This document shows positions 36,778 to 45,271 of a stretch of DNA of 64,000 nt, in pieces. The notes beneath the pieces were generated by a model. It made no database searches. It saw only the letters and a program-made list of their open reading frames with translations, and was not told the origin of the DNA. The first letter of the stretch is position 1, and each line of letters begins with the position of its first letter. This DNA is from Aminobacterium sp. MB27-C1 (lineage in GTDB: Bacteria; Synergistota; Synergistia; Synergistales; Aminobacteriaceae): contig NZ_CP133089.1 in NCBI RefSeq assembly GCF_030908405.1, positions 1,116,001 to 1,180,000 of the forward strand, given 5' to 3'. The translations under genes were made by a program, and so were the position numbers.

Positions 36778-37673
36778 CAAGAACCATATGCGGAGTAACC
36801 TTTAAAAGCCCAGTTCTTACTGCTGCCGGACCTAACGTAGCCACAAAAGATCATGTACTAGCAGCTATTTCAGGAGGAGCAGGAGGCATTGTTACCAAAA
36901 CCATTTCTGTCTCTCCAGCTCAAGACCCCAGGCCAACAATACGAAAGGGACCTCTTGGAAGTTTAATTAACTGCGAAACATGGTCTGAAAAACCCGTTGA
37001 AGATTCGTTGCCGATTTTTAATGCTATAAAAGAAAAAGGGTTACCCCTTATTGTTTCAATAGGTTACAAACCTCAAGAAGTGACGTTTCTCGGAAAACTT
37101 TTAGAACGTGATGTACATCCTGACATTATTGAATTCTCAACGCATTATGTGGGACATGAAATCAGCCCACTTATAGATGTAGCAAAAAGTTTGAGAGATG
37201 TTGTATCTGTTCCCATCTGGATGAAAATTTCTCCAAACATCCTTGACGTTCAAAATCTTGCAAAAGCCGCATCTCCATTTGTTGATGGCTTCGTAGCTAT
37301 TAACTCTCTGGGGCCTGTTTTAGATTTTGATGTTGAAAAACCGTCACCTTTATTAGGTTCAACTTTTGGACAAGGATGGATGTCAGGCCCTCCAATTCTT
37401 CCAATAGCTCTACGTATTGTCTATGAAACATCAATAAGTCAACCCAAACCTGTTATAGGCGTCGGCGGAATAGAAAAGGGCGAAGATGCCATTAAGTTTT
37501 TCATGGCAGGAGCCTCTCTTGTGCAAATTTGTAGTGGTGCTCTCAAAAAAGGTTCAGCAATATATGGGACAGTCTCTCAAGAAATTGAAGAGTGGCTTGA
37601 GAAACATGGCTATTCATCTATAGATGATGTACAAAATAAATATATCGACGCAGTAAAACACCTTCGCCATTAA
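36765..37673 (+). CDS. Dihydroorotate dehydrogenase-fold FMN protein with altered active site
   Basis: 302 residues. Class 1 DHOD/PreA-like TIM barrel: GVTFKSPVLTAAGPN at the N-terminus, KTISVSPAQDPRP, GLPLIVSIG, PIWMKISPN, and the FMN phosphate loop GVGGIEKGEDAIKFFMAGASLVQICSG by position near 230-258. In DHOD and PreA the catalytic cysteine sits in a SCPN/SCPH motif after the fourth strand; here the equivalent stretch is FSTHYVG (residues 124-130), without cysteine. It may use another base or not act as a dehydrogenase. In this operon it might reduce a ring double bond of a pyrimidine- or purine-derived product (inference). Confidence 0.8.
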   Translation: MVGLARTICGVTFKSPVLTAAGPNVATKDHVLAAISGGAGGIVTKTISVSPAQDPRPTIRKGPLGSLINCETWSEKPVEDSLPIFNAIKEKGLPLIVSIGYKPQEVTFLGKLLERDVHPDIIEFSTHYVGHEISPLIDVAKSLRDVVSVPIWMKISPNILDVQNLAKAASPFVDGFVAINSLGPVLDFDVEKPSPLLGSTFGQGWMSGPPILPIALRIVYETSISQPKPVIGVGGIEKGEDAIKFFMAGASLVQICSGALKKGSAIYGTVSQEIEEWLEKHGYSSIDDVQNKYIDAVKHLRH

Positions 37674-37689
37674 GGAGGTGCCTTAATTA

Positions 37690-39990
37690 ATGACCATCGT
37701 TGGGAAAACATTCTCCAGAAAAGATGGAGTCGATAAAGTTACTGGGAAAGCTCTTTATGTCAATGACATATCTATCCCTGGAATGTGGGTTGGGGGAACC
37801 CTCCGCTCTTCAGAAGTTCGAGGAGTTATTAATAAGATAACATTCAGTTCTTCTTTTGATTGGACACAAGTAGTTGTTGTTCAAGCAACAGACCTTCCAG
37901 GGCCGAATTTTGTTGCTATGGTTAGAAATGATTTTCCTATTCTTGCGGAAAAAGAAATTTCTTACTGGAAGCAACCTATACTTCTCATTGCCGCTCCAGA
38001 TAATAACATTCTACAACAAGCGCTTACCTCAGTAGTCGTAGATATTACGCCTCTTCATCCGGTCCTTACAATTGAAGAAGCTCTACAAAAAGACACGATC
38101 ATTCATGGTGACACAAACATTATTGAAAAATATCGCATTCAAACAGGCGATACGAAAAAAGGATTTGAAAAGGCTGACTTTATAGTGGAAGGCTGTTACA
38201 GAACTGGATACCAGGAACACGTCTATCTAGAACCTCAGGGAATGATCGCACGCCCATGTGGTGAAAACTGCGTGGAAGTCATTGGTTCTCTTCAATGCCC
38301 TTATTATGTTCATAATGCTTTATGCAAGGGGCTCAATCTTACTCATGAAAAAGTCATTGTAAAACAAGCTGTTACAGGAGGCGCTTTTGGAGGAAAAGAG
38401 GACTACCCTTCAGTGCTTGCTCTTCACGCCTCTCTTCTTGCATTAAAAGCTCAACGACCAATCAAGATAATCTACGATAGAGAGGAAGATATTTTAGGAA
38501 CAACAAAACGTCATCCGTCATTGATCTATCATAGGACAGGGGTCAAAAAAGACGGAACCATAGTAGCTTCCGAAGTAGATCTCTCACTTGATGGAGGAGC
38601 TTTTACCACTCTGAGCATCGTTGTTTTGCAACGTTCTATACTGCATGCTATGGGGCCATACAGAATGGATAATTTTGCATTGGAGGGTCGAGTAGTTGCA
38701 ACAAATACTCCTCCTAACGGAGCATTTAGAGGATTTGGCGTTCCTCAAAGTGCTTTTGCCATTGAGCGTCACATGGATCGTATAGCAAAGACACTTCAAT
38801 TATCTCCCGTAGAAATTCGGAGAAAAAATATCATGAAAGATGGAGATACTTTCCCTTTCGGCCAAAAAGTGGACTCTATTCATGCATCCCTCGTTTTAGA
38901 AGAGGCGCTAAAACAATCTCATTTCTTCAAGAAAGAAAAAGAATACGCCTATTACAATAAAATAAATGATAACGGTATTAAAAAGGGTATTGGCGTAGCT
39001 CTTGCATTTCATGGCGGAGGTTTTACTGGATCTGGAGAAGAAAAAATTGCGGGAAAAGTCAAAATTTCTTATGAACCAAATGAAAAAATTGGAATATACG
39101 TCAGTAGCGTAGAGATGGGGCAAGGAGCAGCAACGGTTTTGCCCATGATTGCTGCAGAAACGTTGGAATTACCTTTCGAAAAGGTAATTCATCACCAACC
39201 GAATACGGCATACACCCCTGATAGCGGACCAACTGTTGCTTCTCGTACAACCATGTTTGTAGGGAGTGTAGTAAAAAAAACATGCCAAATGCTACTCAGG
39301 AAGCTGGAAGAATATCTTGCTCTGTGGCACAACACTTCCACCTCTTCAATTCATTACAACAATGGAGTTTTTTCTCTTCCTGATAATCATAAATTTTATT
39401 TTGACGAAATAGCACATCGATACGTTCAAGAACATGGGAAGTTAGAAATCCAAGGAGAATATACACCTCCACCTAATCTCTTATGGGATGAAGAAACATA
39501 TAGAGGAGCCGCGTATAAAGATTATTCGTGGATCGCTTATGTAGTAGAAACTAACGTTAATATGGACACATACGAAATACAGCCGACACTCTGCACAGTA
39601 GTAGCAGAAGTTGGTAAAGCTATTCATCCTGTCTTAGCTCGCGGACAAATAGAGGGAGGAGCGCTGCAAGCTCTCGGTTATAGTTACCTCGAAAATTTAC
39701 AAATTGAAGATGGCCGATATGTTTCAGGACATCTTAACGCGTATCTTATCCCTACTTCTATGGATACACCTGCATTTAATACACACATTGCTGAAGTTGA
39801 GAGTCCTACGGGGCCCTATGGAGCTAAAGGCCTTGGAGAATTGCCTATGGATGGAGGTGCTCCTGCACTTGCTTCTGCAGTATGGAATGCAACTTCTCTT
39901 TTTACCTCACAAATACCAATAACCGGTGAAATGCTTTTTGAACTTGAGAACAACCTTATTCAGAAAGGCGTGGAGAAGAATGATTATTGA
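37690..39990 (+). CDS. Molybdopterin-binding catalytic subunit of hydroxylase 2 (xanthine dehydrogenase family)
   Basis: 766 residues, a distant paralogue of the protein at 33123-35450. Motifs: VGKTFSRKDGVDKVTGKALYV at the start by position, VTGGAFGGKEDYP (cofactor), NGAFRGFGVPQSAFAIE, SVEMGQGAATVLPMIAAETL, and the C-terminal AKGLGELPMDGGAPAL, whose Glu is the expected catalytic base. GVPQ and MGQG are close to typical xanthine dehydrogenase sequences. AAGGAGGTG site. The FeS/FAD partner is the next gene, overlapping by 11 bases. Confidence 0.93.
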   Translation: MTIVGKTFSRKDGVDKVTGKALYVNDISIPGMWVGGTLRSSEVRGVINKITFSSSFDWTQVVVVQATDLPGPNFVAMVRNDFPILAEKEISYWKQPILLIAAPDNNILQQALTSVVVDITPLHPVLTIEEALQKDTIIHGDTNIIEKYRIQTGDTKKGFEKADFIVEGCYRTGYQEHVYLEPQGMIARPCGENCVEVIGSLQCPYYVHNALCKGLNLTHEKVIVKQAVTGGAFGGKEDYPSVLALHASLLALKAQRPIKIIYDREEDILGTTKRHPSLIYHRTGVKKDGTIVASEVDLSLDGGAFTTLSIVVLQRSILHAMGPYRMDNFALEGRVVATNTPPNGAFRGFGVPQSAFAIERHMDRIAKTLQLSPVEIRRKNIMKDGDTFPFGQKVDSIHASLVLEEALKQSHFFKKEKEYAYYNKINDNGIKKGIGVALAFHGGGFTGSGEEKIAGKVKISYEPNEKIGIYVSSVEMGQGAATVLPMIAAETLELPFEKVIHHQPNTAYTPDSGPTVASRTTMFVGSVVKKTCQMLLRKLEEYLALWHNTSTSSIHYNNGVFSLPDNHKFYFDEIAHRYVQEHGKLEIQGEYTPPPNLLWDEETYRGAAYKDYSWIAYVVETNVNMDTYEIQPTLCTVVAEVGKAIHPVLARGQIEGGALQALGYSYLENLQIEDGRYVSGHLNAYLIPTSMDTPAFNTHIAEVESPTGPYGAKGLGELPMDGGAPALASAVWNATSLFTSQIPITGEMLFELENNLIQKGVEKNDY

Positions 39991-41347
39991 TATTATCGTT
40001 AATCATAAAAAGTATATATTAAATGTCCACCCTTTAAAAAGGCTACTCGATATTATACGAGAGGATTTAAAACTCACTGGGACAAAAGAAGGATGTGGAG
40101 AAGGCGAGTGTGGGGCTTGTGCAGTGCTCATGGATGGAGAACTCATAAACTCATGCATGCTGCCGGCGATACAAGCCCATGGGCACCACTTCACGACAAT
40201 AGAAGGATTAGATGATCAACATGGTGAACCGGATATTCTTCAACAAGCTTTTATTGACAAAAATGGAGTTCAATGTGGATTTTGCACACCTGGTATGATC
40301 TTAGCTGCTCGAGCTTTGCTTATAAAAAATCACCATCCCAATAGGGAGAAAATAAAAGAAGCACTCGCAGGCAACTTATGTCGTTGCACTGGATATGAAG
40401 CTATCTTCAGAGCAGTGGAGAGAGCCTCCGCACAATACTACGGCGAATCTATAAAGGAAGAGATCACCTATGATAACTTTCTCTTACCATCTTTATCGGA
40501 GAGGGAAAAAGAGTGGGTTTTTATTCCTCAACATATTGAAGACACACTTCATTTTCTTACACAGCATGAAGATATAACAATATTGGCAGGAATGACAGAT
40601 ATTGCCCCTGATATGAAAAATAAAAAAACGCACCCCCGAAAGATCTTAGATATCTATTCAATTCAAGAGCTACGTTCTATCCTCCTTAGCGAGGACGAAA
40701 AGAGCTTATCCATAGGTGCTACGTGTACGAACACACAACTTATGTATCATCCCTTAATCTTAAGATACTTACCATCCCTTAGTTATGCTGCTTCTCAATG
40801 TGGAGCAGTAGCTATTCAAAACAGAGCCACAATAGGGGGAAATATTATTACAGCTTCGGGAGCAGCAGATTTGCCTGTTATTCTACTGGCATTAGGAGCA
40901 GAGCTTGTATTAAGAAGTCATAAGGGAAGTAGAGTTATTTCTCTCGAAAAGTTTTTTACCGGTTATAGAAAAACCCTTCGCCAAAGTAATGAACTTCTTA
41001 CAACAATAAAAGTGCCTCTTCCAGATCCACATGCCATACAGAAATTTTATAAAAGAGGTTCAAGAGCTATGCTTACTCTTTCCCGAATATCTTTAGGTTG
41101 TTATCTATCATATGAAAATCACAAAATTACGAAAATCAGATTTGCTGCTGGAAGTATGTCTGCGTTCCCAGAACGATTGTATAACGTAGAAAAGTCCCTG
41201 TTAGGATACCCCCTTTCTGAAGAATACATAAAAAAAGCAGCAGATGAAGCGGTAAAGAATCTACATCCGAGGAAATCCCCTGCATTCAGAAAAGAGGTTA
41301 CACGTCGCCTTATAGAACGTTTTTTAAAAAATGTTAATGTCACGTGA
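39980..41347 (+). CDS. Fused 2Fe-2S / FAD subunit of hydroxylase 2
   Basis: 455 residues from ATG 39980, next to a GGAGAAG site; the longer frame to 39926 lies inside the previous gene. Residues 1-155 are the FeS part: GCGEGECGACAVLMDG, QCGFCTPGM and LCRCTGYEA carry the ligands of two [2Fe-2S] clusters. Residues about 175-450 are the FAD part: ILAGMTDIAPD and NRATIGGNIITASGAADL. This XdhA-type fusion contrasts with the separate subunits of hydroxylase 1 in the same operon. Last gene of the operon; no clear terminator follows. Confidence 0.92.
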   Translation: MIIDIIVNHKKYILNVHPLKRLLDIIREDLKLTGTKEGCGEGECGACAVLMDGELINSCMLPAIQAHGHHFTTIEGLDDQHGEPDILQQAFIDKNGVQCGFCTPGMILAARALLIKNHHPNREKIKEALAGNLCRCTGYEAIFRAVERASAQYYGESIKEEITYDNFLLPSLSEREKEWVFIPQHIEDTLHFLTQHEDITILAGMTDIAPDMKNKKTHPRKILDIYSIQELRSILLSEDEKSLSIGATCTNTQLMYHPLILRYLPSLSYAASQCGAVAIQNRATIGGNIITASGAADLPVILLALGAELVLRSHKGSRVISLEKFFTGYRKTLRQSNELLTTIKVPLPDPHAIQKFYKRGSRAMLTLSRISLGCYLSYENHKITKIRFAAGSMSAFPERLYNVEKSLLGYPLSEEYIKKAADEAVKNLHPRKSPAFRKEVTRRLIERFLKNVNVT

Positions 41348-41366
41348 AAACTGTATCGATCGCTAC

Positions 41367-41395
41367 TTGACAGCAATTTGTAAATACTTTATTGT
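41367..41395 (+). promoter_or_regulatory. Sigma-70-type promoter of the cold-shock gene
   Basis: TTGACA (-35, 41367-41372), 17-base spacer, TATTGT (-10, 41390-41395), 58 bases before the start codon. Confidence 0.65.
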
Positions 41396-41452
41396 TGTTT
41401 TGCTGATAGGCGCCATCAGTAATACATGCAAAAGATTCTAGGAGGCAGTATT

Positions 41453-41656
41453 TTGACAACTCAGGGAACAGTCAAATGGTTTAATGCGTCAAAAGGTTAT
41501 GGCTTCATCACAACTGACGAAGGCAAAGACATTTTTGTTCATTTCAGCGCTATTCAGAGCGATGGTTTTAAAACCCTCGACGAAGGCCAGAAAGTTTCTT
41601 TTGATATTGTAGAAGGACCTAAAGGGGAACAGGCCGCTAACGTTGTAAAGCTTTAG
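41453..41656 (+). CDS. Cold-shock domain protein (CspA family)
   Basis: 67 residues from TTG 41453, chosen because TAGGAGG lies 8 bases upstream and the protein then begins right at the family N-terminus ([18 protein letters not shown]). RNP1 (KGYGFI) and RNP2 (DIFVHFSAI) motifs are intact. It is a single OB-fold RNA/ssDNA chaperone that melts mRNA structure. Own promoter upstream and own terminator downstream, so monocistronic. Confidence 0.95.
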   Translation: MTTQGTVKWFNASKGYGFITTDEGKDIFVHFSAIQSDGFKTLDEGQKVSFDIVEGPKGEQAANVVKL

Positions 41657-41684
41657 TTTTTGTCTTCACAATTCTGAAGCGAAT

Positions 41685-41714
41685 AAAGGCAGCACAAAAT
41701 GTGCTGCCTTTTTA
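41685..41714 (+). terminator. Rho-independent terminator of the cold-shock gene
   Basis: AAGGCAGCAC / GTGCTGCCTT stem around a 4-base loop (AAAAT region), followed by TTTTATTTTA. Confidence 0.9.
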
Positions 41715-41792
41715 TTTTATTTATAAATTATATTTTTCTTCTACCTTTACAATTTATAAAAAAAGCATGTACAATGCTTAGCGGTTTAAGAA

Positions 41793-41855
41793 GGCAGACC
41801 TAAAAATAAAGAGAGGTCTGCCCTTATGTATTTGCATATATTGATATGTTATACT
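41793..41855 (+). promoter_or_regulatory. tig upstream region: hairpin and extended -10
   Basis: GGCAGACCT (41793-41801) pairs with AGGTCTGCC (41814-41822), followed by a short pyrimidine-rich stretch. Downstream, TGTTATACT (41847-41855) is an extended -10 element 39 bases before the trigger-factor start; no good -35 is seen. A promoter here is plausible; the role of the hairpin is unknown. Confidence 0.4.
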
Positions 41856-41893
41856 ACGGAATGTTGTCCGCCAGTTGAAAGGGGTTGCTAAGT

Positions 41894-43249
41894 ATGAGAT
41901 CCGAGCTTGTATCTCAAGAAAAGAATTTTGTAACTATAAAGGTAGAAATAGAAGCCGATGAGTTTCAAAAGGAAGTTAATAAGGCTGTAAGGAATTTATC
42001 ACAAAAAGCAAATATTCCCGGCTTCAGAAAAGGGAGAGTTCCTCGCAAAATCTTGGAGATGAGACTTGGTAAAGAGGGACTTCTTTTTGAAGCTCTTGAA
42101 TCATATATGCCTGCAGCAATAGATCAAATTGTACAAGATTACGAATTAGATCTTATTGACCAGCCAGAGTTAAAAGTTGACAAAATGGAAGAAGGAAGCG
42201 ACGTTTTAGTCACTTTGATATTTGAGGTTACACCTGAAGTAGAATTGCCTGATTTAGAAACAATAGAGATAGAAAAATTGAAAGTTAATGTTACAGACGA
42301 AATGGTTGATGAAGCCATTAAAAATATGCAAAAACAGAATGCTGAGCTAGAAAATGTTGATAGAGCCTCTGAGGATGAGGATGTTGTCGAAGTCGAATAT
42401 GTAACAAGTGTTCTTGACGAAGATGGCTCTGTCCTTAAATCTCACGACCCTGCCACTGCAGACGTAGACCTTGGTCTCCAGGAATTAAGAGCAGAGGTAA
42501 AAGAAGCATTGAAAGGTCATGTAAGTGGTGACAGCGTCTCTGCTACTGTTAATGTTGAGAAAGATTATTCTGATCCCGAAGTTGCAGGGAAACAGGTTCG
42601 GTATGATATGACTGTCAAACAGGTTAAAGTCAAGAAGTATCCTGAACTTGATGCTGCTTTCTTTGAGAAGATGCTCGGGAAAGCCGTTGATAACGAGGCA
42701 GACTTCCGTGAAGAAGTTAAGAACCGTTTAATTGATCGTATGACACAAGAAAGCGACTCTATGGCAGAGAGTGCCGCTGTTGTTAAAGTAGCTGAGCTTG
42801 CCACAGTAGAACTCCCTGAAACATTGGTCAAACGGCAAATTGAGCACATACAGAAAGAAGACGCAGAAAATGCTCAAAAAAGATTCCAGAAAAACATGGA
42901 TGATGTTTTAGCTGAATCAGGAATGACTCAGGAAGAGTATGATAATAGAGTAAAAGAACAAGCTGAAAAAACAGTTCGACAGTATCTTGTGCTTGATGCG
43001 TTATCAGAAGACTTCGAAGTTTCTATTGAAAAAGCCGACTTCGAGTCTGAAGTAGCACCTCTTGCAACAGCATACAACGTAAGCTCTGATAATATTTTAA
43101 AGGCTATCTTTAAAGATCAGAATAGAGTTATGGAGATGGGCAATAGAATCCGCTACAAAAAGACAACAAAGGCCTTGCTCGAAAAAATAAAAATTAATGA
43201 AGTAGATAAATTAACACCGGCTAAAGCTGAAGAAGAAAAAGCAGAGTAA
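41894..43249 (+). CDS. tig: Trigger factor, ribosome-bound chaperone
   Basis: 451 residues from ATG 41894 (AAAGGGG upstream; the frame also has a TTG at 41885). N-terminal ribosome-binding domain with NIPGFRKGRVPRKILE, near the GFRxGKxP signature that docks on protein L23. The middle part corresponds to the peptidyl-prolyl isomerase domain (about 150-245), which looks shortened or divergent compared with the FKBP-type consensus. The C-terminal half is helical and charged, the chaperone arms. It folds nascent chains. First of tig-clpP-clpX-lon, the common protein-quality-control order. Confidence 0.94.
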   Translation: MRSELVSQEKNFVTIKVEIEADEFQKEVNKAVRNLSQKANIPGFRKGRVPRKILEMRLGKEGLLFEALESYMPAAIDQIVQDYELDLIDQPELKVDKMEEGSDVLVTLIFEVTPEVELPDLETIEIEKLKVNVTDEMVDEAIKNMQKQNAELENVDRASEDEDVVEVEYVTSVLDEDGSVLKSHDPATADVDLGLQELRAEVKEALKGHVSGDSVSATVNVEKDYSDPEVAGKQVRYDMTVKQVKVKKYPELDAAFFEKMLGKAVDNEADFREEVKNRLIDRMTQESDSMAESAAVVKVAELATVELPETLVKRQIEHIQKEDAENAQKRFQKNMDDVLAESGMTQEEYDNRVKEQAEKTVRQYLVLDALSEDFEVSIEKADFESEVAPLATAYNVSSDNILKAIFKDQNRVMEMGNRIRYKKTTKALLEKIKINEVDKLTPAKAEEEKAE

Positions 43250-43298
43250 ACACATTATTCTTTCTTAAGGCATTAGCGAAGACAGGTGGTGAAGAATT

Positions 43299-43880
43299 AT
43301 GTTAGTGCCAATGGTTATAGAACAAACTGGCAGAGGAGAACGAGCATATGACATTTATAGTCGTCTTCTCAAAGATAGAATTGTCTTTCTAGGAACAGAA
43401 ATTGACGATACAGTAGCTAATACTGTGGTCGCACAGTTACTTTTTCTTGAAAGTGAAGATCCTGACAAAGATATACATCTTTATATAAACAGCCCGGGGG
43501 GAGTCGTCTCTAGCGGTCTCGCTATATATGATACGATGCAATACATAAAGTGCCCTGTTTCCACCATATGTATAGGACAAGCCGCTAGTATGGCTGCCGT
43601 GCTTCTTGCGGGAGGAAATGCAGGAAAACGTATAGCATTACCCAACGCAAGAGTCATGCTTCATCAACCTCTTGGTGGGACGCAAGGGCAAGCTACAGAC
43701 ATTGAAATTCACACAAAAGAAATTCTAAAGATACGTGAAAAAATCAATGATATACTTGTCAAGCACACGGGGCAGACACGGAAAAAAATAAAGGCTGATA
43801 CAGACAGAGACTTTTTTATGTCAGCGGAAGAAGCTCTTGCTTATAATGTAATTGACAAGGTTATTCAATCTAGAGCCTAG
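43299..43880 (+). CDS. clpP: ClpP ATP-dependent protease proteolytic subunit
   Basis: 193 residues. Catalytic triad visible: Ser in [14 protein letters not shown] (near residue 95), His in [10 protein letters not shown] (near 120), Asp in a later TDRD (near 170). [20 protein letters not shown] is the typical handle and oligomer region. It forms tetradecameric chambers fed by ClpX, encoded next. Confidence 0.97.
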   Translation: MLVPMVIEQTGRGERAYDIYSRLLKDRIVFLGTEIDDTVANTVVAQLLFLESEDPDKDIHLYINSPGGVVSSGLAIYDTMQYIKCPVSTICIGQAASMAAVLLAGGNAGKRIALPNARVMLHQPLGGTQGQATDIEIHTKEILKIREKINDILVKHTGQTRKKIKADTDRDFFMSAEEALAYNVIDKVIQSRA

Positions 43881-43914
43881 AATTTCCCAGAACTGTTGGC
43901 CTAAAAATTTTGCT

Positions 43915-43945
43915 AAGGGAGCCCTTGCGTTGGTGCTCCCTTCTT
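43915..43945 (+). terminator. Hairpin between clpP and clpX
   Basis: AAGGGAGC pairs with GCTCCCTT around a 12-base loop, followed by CTTTCTGTTT, a weak U-run. It may be a partial terminator or an RNA-stability element setting the clpP:clpX ratio. Confidence 0.5.
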
Positions 43946-43981
43946 TCTGTTTCATACCCCCAGTTATAAGGAGGTCTGTGT

Positions 43982-45271
43982 ATGTTTACATACGACGACA
44001 AAGAAAAAGGAGAAAACAAAGGGAATTTACGTTGTTCCTTTTGTGGCAAAGGGCAAGATGAAGTTCGAAAACTTATAGCTGGCCCAGGTGTCTATATATG
44101 TGACGAATGCGTACATTTATGCAATCTTATTCTTAACGAAGAAGTCAGTGATGAACTCGTTAAAGAGAATAAGTCTTTTACTCTTTCATTAAAAGATACA
44201 CCTAAACCGGCTGAAGTTAAAACATTTCTTGATCAATATGTTATCGGACAAGATGATGCCAAGAAAACGCTCTCTGTAGCCGTATACAATCACTACAAAC
44301 GTATCAGTGCACGTCAAGAAGAGGATAGCGACATAGAGCTGCAAAAAAGTAATGTTTTGCTCATCGGACCTACAGGCTCGGGTAAAACACTTTTAGCGCA
44401 AAGTCTTGCCAGAAAGCTTAATGTGCCTTTTGCCATGGCTGATGCAACAACATTGACCGAAGCAGGCTATGTTGGAGAGGACGTCGAAAATATTCTTGTG
44501 CGGTTACTTCAAGCTGCGGATTATGACGTTCAGGCTGCTGAACGAGGCATTATCTATATAGACGAGCTTGATAAGATAACGCGCAAGTCTGAATCTGCAT
44601 CGATAACACGCGACGTCTCTGGTGAAGGTGTTCAGCAGGCTCTTTTAAAAATTCTTGAAGGAACTCTTTCAAACGTTCCACCTAAGGGTGGGCGTAAACA
44701 TCCCTATCAGGACTTTATACAAATCGACACGACAAATATTCTCTTTATTTGTGGCGGAGCATTTGATGGCATAGAAGAAATTATAGGACAGCGCGTCAAT
44801 AAAAAGAAGATAGGTTTTGGTGGAGAAGTCCTAAGCGTCAAAGATCGACGCAAATACGAACTCATGCGCCAAGTACAGCCCGAAGATCTTATGTCTTTTG
44901 GCTTTATCCCAGAACTTATTGGCCGTCTTCCTATTGTTGTTCCTTTAGAGGAACTTGATGAAGACGCATTGGCTCGTATCCTTGTTGAACCTAAAAATGC
45001 TCTCATTCGGCAATATCAAAAAACGTTCGAGATAGAAGGCGTTAAGCTTCTTTTTGAACAAGACGCCATTCGTGCCATAGCAGGTCAAGCTCGTAAGAAG
45101 AACACTGGAGCACGAGGTTTACGTTCCATAATGGAATACCTTATGCTTGATCTGATGTATGAAATTCCCTCTCGATCGGAAGAAGTTGAGAAAATTATTA
45201 TAACTAAAGACGTAGTAGAGAAGGGAGCCTCTCCCATTATCAAAATAAAAGGGCAAGAGGAGGTCGCCTAA
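43982..45271 (+). CDS. clpX: ClpX ATPase, specificity subunit of ClpXP
   Basis: 429 residues. N-terminal zinc finger ([15 protein letters not shown] then ICDECVHLC) that binds substrates and adaptors. AAA+ module: Walker [13 protein letters not shown], Walker [11 protein letters not shown], sensor regions, pore loop GYVGEDVE, and the ClpP-binding IGF-type loop as KKIGFGGEV (residues about 278-286). AAGGAGG site. Ends directly against the lon start. Confidence 0.97.
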   Translation: MFTYDDKEKGENKGNLRCSFCGKGQDEVRKLIAGPGVYICDECVHLCNLILNEEVSDELVKENKSFTLSLKDTPKPAEVKTFLDQYVIGQDDAKKTLSVAVYNHYKRISARQEEDSDIELQKSNVLLIGPTGSGKTLLAQSLARKLNVPFAMADATTLTEAGYVGEDVENILVRLLQAADYDVQAAERGIIYIDELDKITRKSESASITRDVSGEGVQQALLKILEGTLSNVPPKGGRKHPYQDFIQIDTTNILFICGGAFDGIEEIIGQRVNKKKIGFGGEVLSVKDRRKYELMRQVQPEDLMSFGFIPELIGRLPIVVPLEELDEDALARILVEPKNALIRQYQKTFEIEGVKLLFEQDAIRAIAGQARKKNTGARGLRSIMEYLMLDLMYEIPSRSEEVEKIIITKDVVEKGASPIIKIKGQEEVA

